Source: Istiophorus platypterus (lineage: Eukaryota; Chordata; Actinopteri; Istiophoriformes; Istiophoridae). Taken from it: a DNA stretch of 64,000 bases. The stretch is from the NCBI GenBank assembly GCA_016859345.1, contig CM029111.1:14706214-14770213 (forward strand), read 5' to 3'. Shown piece after piece: positions 25,855 to 38,057 of this stretch. Within the stretch, counting starts at the first letter, position 1; every line of letters starts with the position of its first letter. Position numbers and translations under genes: made by a program. Under the pieces are notes generated by a model. The model did no database searches, was not told where the DNA came from, and was given only the letters and a program-made list of their open reading frames with translations.

Positions 25855-26560
25855 TAGATGAGAGTGTGAAATAAAAAGTGATATTGCAAAATAGAGCAGT
25901 TACTATGATGACACAAAAAGTGAAGTTATGAAATAAAAACTGACATAGTGACATATACAATGACATTATGGCATAATAAGTAACATTACAGAATAGAAAA
26001 GTTACTGTGACATTACAGAATAAAAAGTGAGGATATGAAATAAAAAAGGAACGTTGTGCCATAACACTGACATTACGAAATTAAAAAGTGAGAGCATGAA
26101 ATAAAAAGTGAAATTACAAAATGGAAAAGTTACTGTGACATTACAAACTAAAAAGTGACAGTATGACATAAAAAATGACATTATGAAACAAAAAAGGGAC
26201 ACTGTGCCAAAAAAAGTGGCATTATGTAATGAAAAAGGTACAGTGTGACATAAAAAGTGAAATTAAAAAATAAAAAGGGAGATAGTGACATAAAAAGTGA
26301 CATTATGAAACAAAAAAGGGACACTGTGCCAAAAAAGTGACATTATGAAGTGAAAAAGTGACAGTGTGACATAAAAGTGAAATTACAAAAATAAAAATGG
26401 AAATAGTGACATAAAAATGAAAATATGAAATGAAAACTTTTGAAAAAGTCAATTTGGAAATAAAATGTCTGCAATGAAATAAAAATTTCATAAAAACAAA
26501 TTTTAAATAACATTTTGTAATAATGACTTTGTGATAAAAAAAAATAGATATTTTCATAAA
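25855..26560. repeat. Degenerate minisatellite with about 20-bp monomers and a 121-bp higher-order unit
   Basis: Monomers vary around ATAAAAAGTGACATTATGAA. GACATAAAAA at 26165, 26287 and 26408 and GGGACACTGTGCC at 26196 and 26318 give a period of about 121-122 bp. The minus strand stays open over long stretches, producing ORFs of repeated Phe-Cys-Asn-Val-Thr; these are by-products. Confidence 0.85.
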
Positions 26561-26696
26561 GTGTTGGATCATTTATATATTCATCACGAATTATTAATAT
26601 GATAATTTTTAATTTAATCCTGAGCGTAATATGATCCTTGAACCTTAAATGCAGGTTAGTTCAGACAGAGCGGGGTGGGCGCGGCGAACGACTGAC

Positions 26697-26705
26697 TGAC
26701 AGCGC
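26697..26705 (+). promoter_or_regulatory. Antioxidant response element core (TGACnnnGC) upstream of srxn1
   Basis: TGACAGCGC matches the ARE core about 106 bp upstream of the first ATG, in the CpG-rich promoter. The base before TGAC is C and not the preferred purine. Mammalian SRXN1 is an established NRF2 target, so the placement is biologically sensible, but a single core match is weak evidence. Confidence 0.4.
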
Positions 26706-26810
26706 GGTCGACCAATGAAAACCGTTCCTTGAAGACGTGACGCACACGGAACGGAAGCTGCCATCCAGGAAGTGAAGAAACGCGGACCCATCGCGTCCGT
26801 CGTCAGGTAA

Positions 26811-27035
26811 ATGTCTGGGTCTCGGCTCTGTACCGAAACTCGAGTGAGGCTCTTGTCGGTTCTGAGCCGTAGAAATATGTCGGCGGTGCCGACGGACGTT
26901 AAAAACAGCGACAACCGGTCGATTCACTCGGACACGGTGGAGGAGGTCCACAACGTCCCGTTGAACGTCCTCATCAGACCGATTCCTCCGGTACTGGACG
27001 AGCTGAAAGTCCAGAGTCTGATGAACACGATACAG
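26811..27035 (+). CDS. srxn1: srxn1 coding exon 1
   Basis: The exon has 75 codons, or 53 from the internal ATG at 26877. Residues 1-22 contain five arginines and one acidic residue, followed by MSAVPTDVKN and the conserved sulfiredoxin N-terminal strand. It sits in a CpG-rich island of roughly 26.67-27.0 kb. Confidence 0.9.
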
Positions 27036-29280
27036 GTAATGTAACTAATGTCTTATAAACAGATGTGGGGCGAAACACCAGTGGTGGAAAGTAACTGAAT
27101 ACATTTACTCAAGTAATCTACTTAAGTACAATCTTGAGATACTTGTACTTTACTTAAGTATTTCCAACCTCATGCTTTCACTCCACTACATGTCAGAGGC
27201 ATTTATAATCCTTTTTACTCCACCACATTTATCTGACAACCCCAAGTTACTTTTTAAATCAAGATTTTACGTTAGGAAACAAGATAAGATTATAAATAAA
27301 TTTAAATACAAAACTCCTTACAATAAAAGCAGGAAAGTATACCCTTGGCCCCTTTGTCAGATGGCTGTGAGCTGTTAGCAGTTCCACCAAAGGGTTAGTT
27401 CTCAGACGGTTTCATTTACATAACTGTGTCAGCTCCCAAGGACATTAAAGTGTCCAATATTTCACAAAAAGCAAATATTATGGAAAGATTTAAAAAAAAG
27501 ATTACTGCACTGGCTGTATCCCCCTGTGGGGAGGGGGTGACCCCTGACCCCTGACCCCTGGAAACAGTGGACTAATCTACCAAACAATAGAAAGTAGTTA
27601 AAACTGGCTTCACCTCCGGCAGCTACAACAGTAAAATGCTGTTTACACACTGATGTTACATAAGTAAAAGTAGCAATGCGACAGAAATACTAAACGTACA
27701 AGTGAAATTCCTGCATTCAAAGATTTACTTCGGTAAAAGTACAGAAGTATTATCATTAAATATTTAATAAGTAGAAGTACTCATAATGCAGAAAGCCCAT
27801 ATCAGAATGATGTGTAATACATATTTGGATTATATTGTTGAATTGGCCAAAAGCCGCTGCTGGCACCGATGGGCCCAATTTAAGTACTTCATATGCTGCT
27901 GGGTAGCTTGTGAAGCCTTATTTTTACTCTATGATAATATATCATAACTTATTTGTTGATTATGTTTTGTATTATTAATCAGAATCTGCAAAATAAGCAG
28001 TAACTAAATGTATCAAATAAATTTAGTGCAGTAGAAAATACAATATTTCACTTCAAAATGTTGATGAGTGGAGCTATAAATTAGCAGAAAATGGAAACTC
28101 AAAATTGTTCTTAGTTACAGTACTTAAGTAAATGTACTTAGATCATTAGACTCATTGATTTGAAAACACTATCAACAAAGCGCTGAAAGCAAAGTGTTCA
28201 AATGCTGTTGGACGACTGGTCAGCGTCCAGAAACCTGAGAGACTTTAAAGGTTAATTTATGAGTTGCTAATGAAAACCTGTCTTGGGCTCGACTCAGTCA
28301 ACTTAGGGCTGAACTTTGACTTCCAATGTTGCCAGGGGTACGATAATAACCATATTTGTACCATGATTTATCTCTCCGTATGATGCAGAATCAGTAGTTC
28401 TTAATAACCCAGGTATGTACGATAGCTTTGGCAGGTCGGAGTTTCATAGTTTCTTTTCCCTAAGAGTGAAATGGTATAGCACTAAAAAGCAACCTGCCTG
28501 GTTATTCATCATTTCTATGGATGATCAGTGAACAATGAAACCTAGCTTCAAGCAATACTCTCTGTGATTCAAGTACATGGCTGAGATGGACATGCCCTGA
28601 CTGTACTGCTCTAGCATCGCTAGTTTCTTTGTGGATTATAGTTTTTAAAACCATATACATATATATACATATGATCAGTTTATAATATATGATGCATTCG
28701 GGGCTGAGCTGCCAGTGAGGCCATAAAGCTCATAGCCACTGTAATATTTCTGGGAATTAAGTGGTTTTATATCCACATAAACACAAGTTTACAGTCAACG
28801 ATTTCACATATATAACAATATTGGGTTATTTATTTATTTATTTAAAGGCTACGGCCCTGACTGCTTTTTTATACATTACACAACTACCCAATACTAGTCT
28901 AGTCATTATAGTATAATGTGTTGTTTATTTTCTGTAGTATGACATTATTAATTATTAATTATTAAAGATAAGCCTTTTTTAAATTTTTCTCCAATATTTC
29001 ATCACTGATACTTCCGTCCTGCTCCACACCAGCTGTATGAAGCGACTCACATGAGTTTCTTTCCTTCCAGGAGACTTCGGATATCAGCATCATTCCTCCC
29101 ATCGACGTCCTCTGGATCAAAGGTAGAGAGGGGGGAAATTACTACTACTCTTTTGGAGGCTGCCACAGGTTCGCAGCGTACCAGAGGCTGAACATGCCGA
29201 CCATTCCAGCCAAGCTTATCAAATCAAACATCTCAGACCTTAGCACTTACCTGGGGGCTTCAACGCCCGATCTGCGGTGA
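26811..29280 (+). CDS. srxn1: Sulfiredoxin 1, two exons (26811..27035, 29071..29280)
   Basis: The exons join in phase 0 to give 144 residues (human has 137). Sulfiredoxin uses ATP to reduce cysteine-sulfinic acid in hyperoxidised 2-Cys peroxiredoxins. Visible family features are SIHS and VHNVPLNVLIRPIPPVLD in exon 1, and PPIDVLWIKG, the catalytic loop FGGCHRFAAYQ (Cys106, matching human Cys99), IPAKLI and the C-terminus YLGASTPDL in exon 2. The start is uncertain. ATG at 26811 has a weak context (T at -3) and adds a basic leader; ATG at 26877 (Met23, A at -3) would give 122 residues that begin just before the conserved part. Donor ATACAG|gtaatg and acceptor ttccttccag are good. A dispersed hAT-like element fills half of the intron. 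Confidence 0.95.
27079..28141 (+). mobile_element. hAT-like non-autonomous element in the srxn1 intron
   Basis: The element begins CAGTGGTGGAAAGTAACTGA and contains repeated ACTTAAGTA / AAGTACTT modules and TTTACTCCACCAC, then ends in AAGTAAATGTACTTAGAT. I recognise this as a very common teleost hAT-type repeat with CAGTGGTG termini. The right terminal inverted repeat is missing or decayed, so the end is approximate. It has no transposase. Confidence 0.65.
29071..29280 (+). CDS. srxn1: srxn1 coding exon 2 (catalytic)
   Basis: The exon encodes residues 76-144 with the ATP-binding/catalytic GGCHR motif and ends in TGA. A variant hydrophilic segment GREGGNYYY replaces the mammalian GAQGGDYFY. 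Confidence 0.95.
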   Translation, partial: ETSDISIIPPIDVLWIKGREGGNYYYSFGGCHRFAAYQRLNMPTIPAKLIKSNISDLSTYLGASTPDLR

Positions 29281-30130
29281 CGCGGGAGCAGCTCGGAGGG
29301 GTGTTTTTTTTTTTGTTTGTTTATTTGTTTGTTTGTTTTTGTTTCTTTCTTCTGTTTGTTTTTTTTTTAACTTGGTGCAGGTGGCTCACTTACAAAGTTA
29401 TGACTCTCTGTTGCCGCTGCTGACTGCACAGCAAAGGATTTACCAGCAGGGGGAAACGTAACTCTTCAGCATTGAAATGTTATTTTAAGGGGGCACGTAT
29501 GTTTGTGAATTTGTTTTTGTAAGATACACATGTCTGTCATTCAATAGCTTTAACCTCCAAGCACCAGTTGCACTTGCACATAAAAAGTAATGTATTAATT
29601 TATTACAAGTATTCAGTTCCTTGCGGTTCTGCTCTGAGGAAGTTTCTACGACCATGTCTGTTGCCAGTTTTTTTTTTTTTTTGTACAGAAAATTTAGATT
29701 TCATATTAACAAGAGGATACAGTGACATTGGCTGACAATTCATAGCAAGGATGGTTGTAAATTTTAAGGCCTTTTTCAGAGCTGAGATTTTGACTGGTCG
29801 AAGTAGGATATCCATAGGTGTCAGTAAAATCATTGCGGAATTTCACAAAATTACAAAGTTGAGTTACAGGTTAGATGCTGACATGACATGAGTTTTCTCA
29901 ATTTAACTGCCCTTGATTATGGTCCTGGGCCCTGTTTCCTGCTAACCATCGACACTTAGTAGTTAAGAGGGCTTTCAGAAGCATCTCTACGAATGTGAAG
30001 AGCGAGTGTGTGCACACGCCATTAAGCTTCTTAACGTTGGCTTTCTGTGGTGTTGAAGATGATTAACTCTAATGTACCTTTACTTATTTTACTGTATGTC
30101 AGCTGTGCTATGTATTAAATATACATCCAT
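29281..30130 (+). other. Probable srxn1 3'UTR
   Basis: There is no coding sequence. T-rich runs occupy 29306-29370 and 29668-29682. ATTAAA at 30114..30119 is the best polyadenylation signal I see. The extent is a guess. Confidence 0.35.
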
Positions 30131-31385
30131 GATGAAGCTTAAGTGTTGTAAATAACACCAAGAAAATGTTTAATACCTTGAATTATTCCGTAGGAAAACG
30201 AAGCTCAGTGAATGGTTTCAGCTTTTAGTGTTGCCTTCTGTAATTCATGTTACTGAGTCAAAGTTCAAGATTTCAAACTTAGATTGGTTTAGCTGCAATG
30301 CGAGGCAGACATAATTCCCTTAAACTGTGTCCCGAAAAAGTGTTGTGAATATTTGCATTCATCTATTGTGAATGTCTTTCAATGATGATTTCTGTATCAG
30401 ACCTGTGCAAAATGAGCATGTGGCAAACAACATAAACACCATAAAAAAATATGGAACCTGGAAAATTTACAATCAGGAAAGTGTCATTTCCGCCAGAGGA
30501 GATGAAGATATTAGACCGGTGGGGGGGTGATGGCGATGTGATGTGAGGGTGGCGTGTGTCTGAACACACTATTTGAGTGAATGAATTCTATACCCTGGAA
30601 AACAACACAATGGAACAGACAAAACGGTGTCCCCAGAAATGTACACTGCTTTTGCCAACGATCCCACAGTGCAATGCATCGCACTGGGAGTAGTGAATGA
30701 CTGAAAATTGGGGTGACTTCAGACATAGCCCAGGGCCCTGGGTCCGGAATTTAGCCATCTTTCATTTTATCATTTACTCCTGTGCCTTTCCTATTGTGAC
30801 ATTCAAACTGTCTTCCACAGCAGCCTTTTTCTTCAAAGTGCACCTTTACATCTCCTCTTGCTGATAAAGATTTAAATGCAGGTTGTTTCATATTGAAGTT
30901 ATTTTAGTCCGAAATTATATCAAATCAGCCCCATAGTCCGTTTCTCTTTTTTTTTTTTTTTTTGTAGCTCTTGTGTTAATTATAGAAAATAAGTGGCGCA
31001 GAGCTGCTGAGTATGAGTAGGAACTGACTGTGCATGGTGGTGTAAATCTTTCATAAACTAAAACGAAAACATTACTATATCTGTGACATGTATCAATGCG
31101 AATAATTGAGTATTACCATGACAGATGTTGCAAAAAAAATACAGTATTTTATTTTTTTATCCAAACTTTGTGAAGGGTCGGTGCGTTTGGTGTCACACAG
31201 GTCCCAGTTTTTCAGCGATGCAGTGTGCATCAACTTTGATCGGAGAGCTCAAGAAGACAAGGTAGTAGAAAAGGAGCCTAAAGACCAGATGGTTCGTAGA
31301 AGGAGTCAGATGTGATGAGAACACCAGACTGGCAACGTCAGATGTTAAGAGGCTGTTGAGTCTTGCTGAGTTTGCCCCCTACTTC

Positions 31386-31388
31386 ATC

Positions 31389-31438
<50 letters not shown>
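31386..31438. repeat. (CAT)n microsatellite
   Basis: A pure CAT/ATC trinucleotide tract of about 17 units between srxn1 and tcf15. Confidence 0.95.
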
Positions 31439-31689
31439 GTCTTTCTTACTTTTTTCCTTTCTTTGCCAAAGTAAGAGGAGACATGGGAAGCGCATCCATG
31501 CCTTCATTGTACAGGTCAGTTCATATGCAAACCTACAGAAATCAAAGTCTTCTCTCACTTCCTTGAATCAGATAAAACCATTGTACAAGTCTGGATAAAC
31601 AATAACCTGACTGAAGGTTTACTCTTCATACTAAAGTCCCTGATGAGTACAAATGCATTTGACTCACAGGAAATGAGATAGACAGCAGC

Positions 31690-31775
31690 CTTTCGCCCTT
31701 TTTAAACATGCAAATTAATGATAATGGTTTGCTCTGTCATTAATCATTTTAGATAAATGCAGCGGTATATTGCGC
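31690..31775. promoter_or_regulatory. Candidate POU/homeodomain element between srxn1 and tcf15
   Basis: ATGCAAATTAAT at 31708..31719 fuses an octamer with a TAAT core; CATTAATCATTTTAGATAAA follows. The flanks are unique-looking. Confidence 0.3.
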
Positions 31776-34479
31776 AACGCCCTGTTTGTTGTTGGTACTG
31801 ACCCTCAGGCTGACCCTGCCTCCTAAATCAGAGCCAGACAACAGTTCCCTTGCCTCCGTTTCAGAGGAAGGAACTGTAGGGTTTGCAGAATATCATAGGT
31901 AAACTATACGTCTCAGGTCACTGCGCACAGACGAGGCCCTTTCCGACGTCAGCGCCTTCACAATGTGAGCTCCGGGCCGCTTGATGATCTCCCTCTGTGG
32001 CCATCGAGGAAATGAGGGGAGACCTGGGGCCGGCTTTTACCGACCGGCCCTAAAGGACTCTAAATTTCTCCCCTGAATCGTCGCGTGTGAGAAGATTTCC
32101 TGTGGCCTGCTCACTGTCTGGAAGTAACCATATCCTCAAAGGGTTTTTGACACGCAACACCGGTATGAAAAAAATATGGTGCACCTGTTGCTTTGGGGAG
32201 CAGTTTCCATGGGTGGTTCTGTGCGCTTTATCTTTGAGGGATTTAAGCAGATCAAGGAGACTTAGGGGGGCTAAGGAGAGGAAGTGTTAGTGGTCGCTTT
32301 CACAAACGGAGCGGGACCATGTCATTTCTCATTTACCTTTTGTCGCCATTTGCTTTTGTCTTGCTCAGAGATGATTTAAAAAAACCAAGAACAACTGGTG
32401 ATGACTGCTTCATATTTATAAATCTTTCATGAGACGCAGTGGGTTTGATCTCCTCCCCTCAGCATAGTTTCTCTCCTTCAACACCACCAAAAGAATTCAC
32501 TGAAACAAAACACAAAATTGAACACAAGAATCTAAGGAGGCTATTTTTGTAATTGTTGTAACAAACAACTAGTGACTGAAGAACAAAGCTGATTGATATT
32601 GTTTTGTTTTTTTTAATATGCAAATGTTAAAATGGTTCAGACAGTACTTCCAAGTTTTTACGTACTATCTGACATTTTCATGCTATTTTGAGGGCCCCCA
32701 GGAGGCCATGGGCCTCTAAGCAGCATCTAAGTTTGTGTATGATGAGGACAGGCTCTGATAAGTGGATTTTTACATTTAGAAGCACTGAAGCGGCAGAAGA
32801 GTATAAAGGAGTATACTTTCTACTTTTAAAGAGTATACTTTCAGTACAAAAGGCTGCTTAAACTGAATTTTGAAGCTCTGATTAAGAAAACTCTGAAACT
32901 TGAAGTTGTGTCGTGTGCACCTCAATCATCTGAGACACAGTTTTTATATGCTATAACCTGTTTTATTAGTTCTGTCCTGTGTAAGATGTGCTGAAGTGTT
33001 GTGTTGATGCCCGACTTATCAGTGTTCACAGATTTTCCCTATTTTTAGCATCCCAGTCCTGACTGAAAATACACTGATAAATCGATTTTTGAAATTATAT
33101 TTCTCACAGAGCATTACGTGGTCTTTTGACACGTCCGTATTTTATAGCACAGCACAAAATAAGAAGATTAGATTACTAGACTCTGGAGCACATTAAAAGG
33201 GACAAATCTGCCAGTTTTAGTTTTATCACGGCTGATCATAACGAGATAAACATTGATAGAAAGAGCTTTTCCCTCAGTCGTCTTTTTAATATAAAGTGAT
33301 CCTGTGGCACATAAAGCTACGGAGACATAAGCTGATTCTGTAGAGTCCCATAGAGTCTGTCTACATTTTAAAAATAATGCTGAAAAATGATCTCTGGTTA
33401 GTCAGCTCACCCATTTGTTCCACTTGGGGAGGCATTACTGGCAAATCCTCTTGAAAGAGTTTAGTTTTAGGCGCCCAAATCGATGATGACTCCTCACAGC
33501 TTCCTATCCGGAATTCCCTCCGACCGCCGGTGGCTGCAGGCGTGTAATTTGTGCCAGATTTGCAATGCAGTGTGCCCATCTTCTGACCCCACCGCAGAGA
33601 AACATTGTGCATGAACCTTCATCTCTATGTGGCTTTGTCAATGTACATAAGTTGTATAGTGGCAATAGGTAGTATTTCACTAAGGCCTCAAACTTGCCAA
33701 CAGGCTCTGTTTGCTTAAACATTTATCTGGTTTCCTCAGTGCAGCGAAATTAGCATGGACATGCTCTGCCAATCAGAGGCAACATATGCAACTTGACAGG
33801 GCTCCACTATAAAAGGACAGGCTGACGTTTTAGAGGACACTGTCTGTGGTATATCATATTATCATGTACTTTGCATCAGCACTGTCCTCTAACAGCACTC
33901 TGCTGACTTCAGAAGAAGATTCATGTTGACAGTATTTATTCAGAGATGTAAATTACTGTATGCAAAGTATGTCTTATAAGTCCATCTTGTATGTTAAGTA
34001 CAACTTGGGAAGACCTTTGGCAGGGTGGAAAAGAAAAAAAGCTGGTGATGAATAAAATGTGCTTCCCAAAGGGAGAGGAAAGTTTGGCAACCATCATGCT
34101 AGTAAATCTGTCCTTTAAGGGAGGCGGGTGATGCCTCGACAAGTTAACACGCGAGGCTACCAGCACTGTGTATTAATAGGGACCCAGTGCCTTGAGGAAA
34201 ACACGTCTGTCACTAACAGGTACTGTGTGTCCCTGTGTTCCGACGCAGATCTGGGAAAAAAAAAAAAAACCCGGACACGTTCAGCAGATAAAGCCTGATT
34301 ATGTAACGGTGTCTCAACAATGACGCCGCAGTACAAATCTGAAGTATGGTACTTGATGAGTTATTGTGTTGAAGTCCCCATCAATTCATATTTCCCTTTA
34401 CCTTCAAGCCAACACGCAGCCATAGCCTGAACCACAACCTTTTTAATCGGTAACGCCTAACCATAAGCTAACCTGAGTA

Positions 34480-34970
34480 CTGCTGGAAATACTCTTCAAT
34501 TGGGCAACAGACCTCAAGAATCCCATGAAAAGACTAAAACCAACAGTGAGTTGGTCCCCTCTGTCAATACTTTCTGGTTTTTGCCAGCCTGTTTGTGGCA
34601 CTCTGCCTAAAGTCCTAAATCTTAAAAACGGTCAAAATTTTATAATTTTAATTTTAAAAGCATTGTAGTTTTTGGCAAACATCATTCAAACAGGAGTAAA
34701 TGACACCATTTACTCCTGATGTCGGTGACTATTCTCAGAATTAATGCTATAGCAAGTATTTATAGCAGCATGTATGAGAGATCCACTCCGAATAAACCAT
34801 GGAGCCCATGTTGATTGTAATAAATGAACATGTCGGCCAGTGTGATAGTGTGACCCACTGATGGGTTTTTAATAGTTTTTGGACGACAATGGAGCTGAAC
34901 AGCACAGAGGAAAAACCTACATCTGAAGACACGTACGCTAAACATGTTAGCTGAATTTGCTCATTGTTGG
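34480..34970. repeat. Probable dispersed repeat fragments
   Basis: CCCATGAAAAGACTAAAACC and CAACAGTGAGTTGGTCCCCT recur in related form at about 59540-59590 (TTCATGAAAAGACCAAACCA). AGTTTTTGGACGACAATGGA with CACAGAGGA is another fish-repeat segment. Confidence 0.4.
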
Positions 34971-35529
34971 TTTTCCAGTGGGACTTGTTGACCATTAGAA
35001 AAGTACAAAATAGCACCATATTTGTCCTTTCTAACAGGGTGTAACAGGCTCTCCTTGGCTGTGACATGCATGTAACAGCAGCAGAGGAGATCAGGAGAGC
35101 AGAGCGAAGCGAGTTTCTGTTTTTCCTCCGTCCCAGTGCTTTAGTGCATTTTAAAGTGTAAGCGACTCAAAGAACAACAGCTGATTAGTGGGTGAAACAG
35201 TGGCTGATCCACCGCTCTACAGTGAGTCTGCAGAAATGTAGATGTGGAACAAAGTGACTGCTTCTCAATAGCGCTAAATAGTCTCAGTCTGAATGGCTTT
35301 GCACTTAAATACAAAATTTTATTGTGCTGAGGAAACTAGATAACATTGTACCTCAGCAATGCCTGTGTAAAACAGATCTAATTATGTATTAATTATGCCA
35401 TATTAACATAGTTTACTTTTTGTTGTCTTTGTTTCAATAGAGTGGTTAATTACTAGGAACAGACATAAAAACATATTACTTCTGAATAGGCCTCTGAAAA
35501 ATTCCAGCCAATTTTATTCAGTAAGAGTT

Positions 35530-36010
35530 GAGTCCTCCTGAGGGGGACATGAACATCTGTGCTAAATTTCCCTACAATCCAATAAGCTGTTAATAGCGAG
35601 ATATCTCCTACAAGTCATTAGGGTTCATCCTCTGCGCACCTTTCATGTCATGTAGAAAATTTTTGTGTCAGTCCATTCAGTAAACGCTGAGGTATGTCAG
35701 AGGATAAATATTAAATATAACCAGCTGGTGGCGCTAGAAAAAAAAATTCGGAGGATCACAAAAGTTATAAGGATTTATCCTCTTGGGATCATGTATATCT
35801 TTGCCGACTCTCATGGCAATCAATCCAACAGCTGCCGAGATATTTTACCAATAGCCAACACCCCCCCCCCCCCGGTCAACTTCACACTGGCAGTAAAGGA
35901 AAAGTCAGGGGATCGCCAGAGTCATTTGACTTCATCTTCTGGGGATGGTGAATGCCTGCACAAAATCTCACGACCATCCATCTTGCGAAGCAACGGACAG
36001 ACAGAGTTAA
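35530..36010 (+). repeat. Dispersed teleost repeat fragments
   Basis: GGACATGAACATCTGTGCTA, CAGCTGGTGGCGCTAGAAAA, AGGAAAAGTCAGGGGATCGC and TCTGGGGATGGTGAATGCCT are typical of a repeat family related to that at 56.6 kb. A 194-codon ORF that crosses it is therefore unlikely to be a gene. A 14-base C run is at 35861-35874. Confidence 0.55.
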
Positions 36011-36474
36011 CAGAGCCATCCAAAAGAACGGCAAAAACATCTCACGGTGCAGACGTGGAAAACCTTTGGCTCGCACACCTGGCTCTGTGGCTCAGACAGA
36101 GCCGCAGTTCTCGGAGATCTCTGAAGCGCAACAACACAGGCCTCAGTGGGTGGCAAAGCCAACACGCTGCCGCCGCCTCATCGCTGTGGATAAATGGATC
36201 CACTTCTTCCGGAAAAAGCAAAAGACCGTTTAACAGTTCCATGAAATAAGAGAGTTGTTCTAAGAGCGCTTCCAATTCTGTCTTCAGTCCCAAGTCAACA
36301 TGCTCTCTCACATACACACACACACACACACGCAAAATCTTGGAGCATACGCAGGCCCAAGAGAGGCATATAGTAAATTCAGAGAGAGCCTTCATGGGTC
36401 CTGGTAAATGTAAATAACCATACAGTAACAGAGAGTGTTAGACTTGCACCATAATTTTTTTTGGCTGATAGTTT

Positions 36475-36507
36475 GGGGGGTGTGGGTGTGGGGGGTGGGG
36501 GTGGGGG
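36475..36507 (+). repeat. G-rich tract with quadruplex pattern
   Basis: Five runs of three or more G separated by 1-3 bases, on the + strand. Confidence 0.8.
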
Positions 36508-37565
36508 TAATGTGTATTTACTGGATAAACTCATATCCTAACAAATTAAAATGAGTAAGTGTATCTCTTAGCTCATAGTGTTTTTAATTAAAATTTATGA
36601 GGTTGAATCTCCGGAGAGACTGCCTAATTTTAGCTAACTGAAATATTCACACAGCCGTTGGCACCACAGATTCCTGTGCTTGGTTCCTGTCCTCTGTAAG
36701 ACCCTCAGCACTCCTTCAGCAGACAGTTTGGGTATCTGATATCTGACTGTTGACGCAGCTGAGGCACGTTGGAGTGGCTGAATGTGGCCGCGGCTGGGCC
36801 AGAGGAGGCTCGTGTCTGCCGATGCGGCTCAGCTTTGAGGGACTAAATCACCCATTTGCCACTGCTTTTGTTTTTTTGAACCCGGGCCAGTGAGGCAAAT
36901 AAATCCTTCCCATTCCAGGATCATCTGGTCACTGTTTATTTACTCACACTTAACTTTCTCCTGCTGCCGGACGTAGGATCTTCAGTGAGAGCCAAAAGCA
37001 GCATTTAATGTGGGGAACAAAACAGTAGGATTTTACAATCCCAGCTACAGTATTAATTCTACGCTGTTGTTACAATGGCGATACATGGTCAAGCATTAAG
37101 TCAGGGCTTCCTAAAAAGAAAAAAGAAAGAAATAAAAAAAATACTAAAATTAAGAGCCTCTCATGTTTGCTTGACAATTTCCATTGAAATCTGAGAGCTG
37201 GCAGGTCAAACAGATTTTTTAACATGTACACCCCCTGCACAAGTTCCAATAACGCCTGCACTATCATGTTGAGCCAACTGAAGTTTTATGGGCAAATTAA
37301 GTCAATTTTGGTCCCGACTGTAATGGTGTGGTTTACCAGCCAACAAAAACAAACCTCAGCGGGTGGCAGCGCCATAAACATGTCAGACAAACACCAGATA
37401 GTAAACTGTAAAATAACCGAAGAGAGAACTTAAGTCCCTAAATGCCATTAAGAGACTCTGTATAATCTGAATACATTTAAATTTTTAAAGTGTATAATCG
37501 CGCTCCCGACCTGGAAACATTCATTTTATACAAGAGGAGAGTTCCGTGCATCCTGTACATACAGG

Positions 37566-38057
37566 CAGTGGTGTAAGCACAATTATTCATTTATTGTACT
37601 TGTATCTCACTGAGTATTTTGTCTCAGTACATTTAAGTGGCAAATATTATTATTGTGTACATTATGCTTTTTATTCCACTGCCCTTTTTTGACAGCTATT
37701 GTTACTAGTTACTTATTTGTTTTGTATGTGAAAGCAATCAGTTGATATTGGAATTAAAAAAACACAACCAATGAGCAATTTTTTAAAGTAGTAAAAGTTT
37801 AGTTCAACTTTGACTGGCTACATCCATAACATGCTACTCACATATAAATGCATGAACGTGTGAGTATTAATAATATAATATGTAATAACATACTATTATC
37901 TGGGAGACTTCCTCTGCAGAATGAGTACTTTTAACTTTTTACATGCTGCTAACACTTAATTATTTCTACTTAATTATCTATTGCATAATGATTGTAATGA
38001 TTATATTTCAAAACTTCTACTTGTCATGTATTTTTTAAGTGTCACATTCCACCACTG
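37566..38057. mobile_element. hAT-type MITE with terminal repeats and target duplication
   Basis: Termini CAGTGGTG and CACCACTG are perfect inverted repeats 492 bp apart. They are flanked by CATACAGG (37558..37565) and AGTACAGG (38058..38065), an 8-bp target duplication matching at 6 positions. There is no coding sequence inside. The interior is AT-rich. Confidence 0.75.

Noticed and set aside
25823..26572. Minus-strand ORFs with repeated FCNVT peptides
   Set aside because: They are by-products of the minisatellite monomer and not a repeat protein gene: no start context, several frames, no domain.
26645..26951. Minus-strand ORFs of 89-96 codons opposite srxn1 exon 1
   Set aside because: They come from the CpG-rich exon and promoter read backwards, with no family similarity.
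35665..36249. 194-codon + strand ORF
   Set aside because: It runs through a dispersed teleost repeat and a poly-C run; the peptide has no family resemblance.
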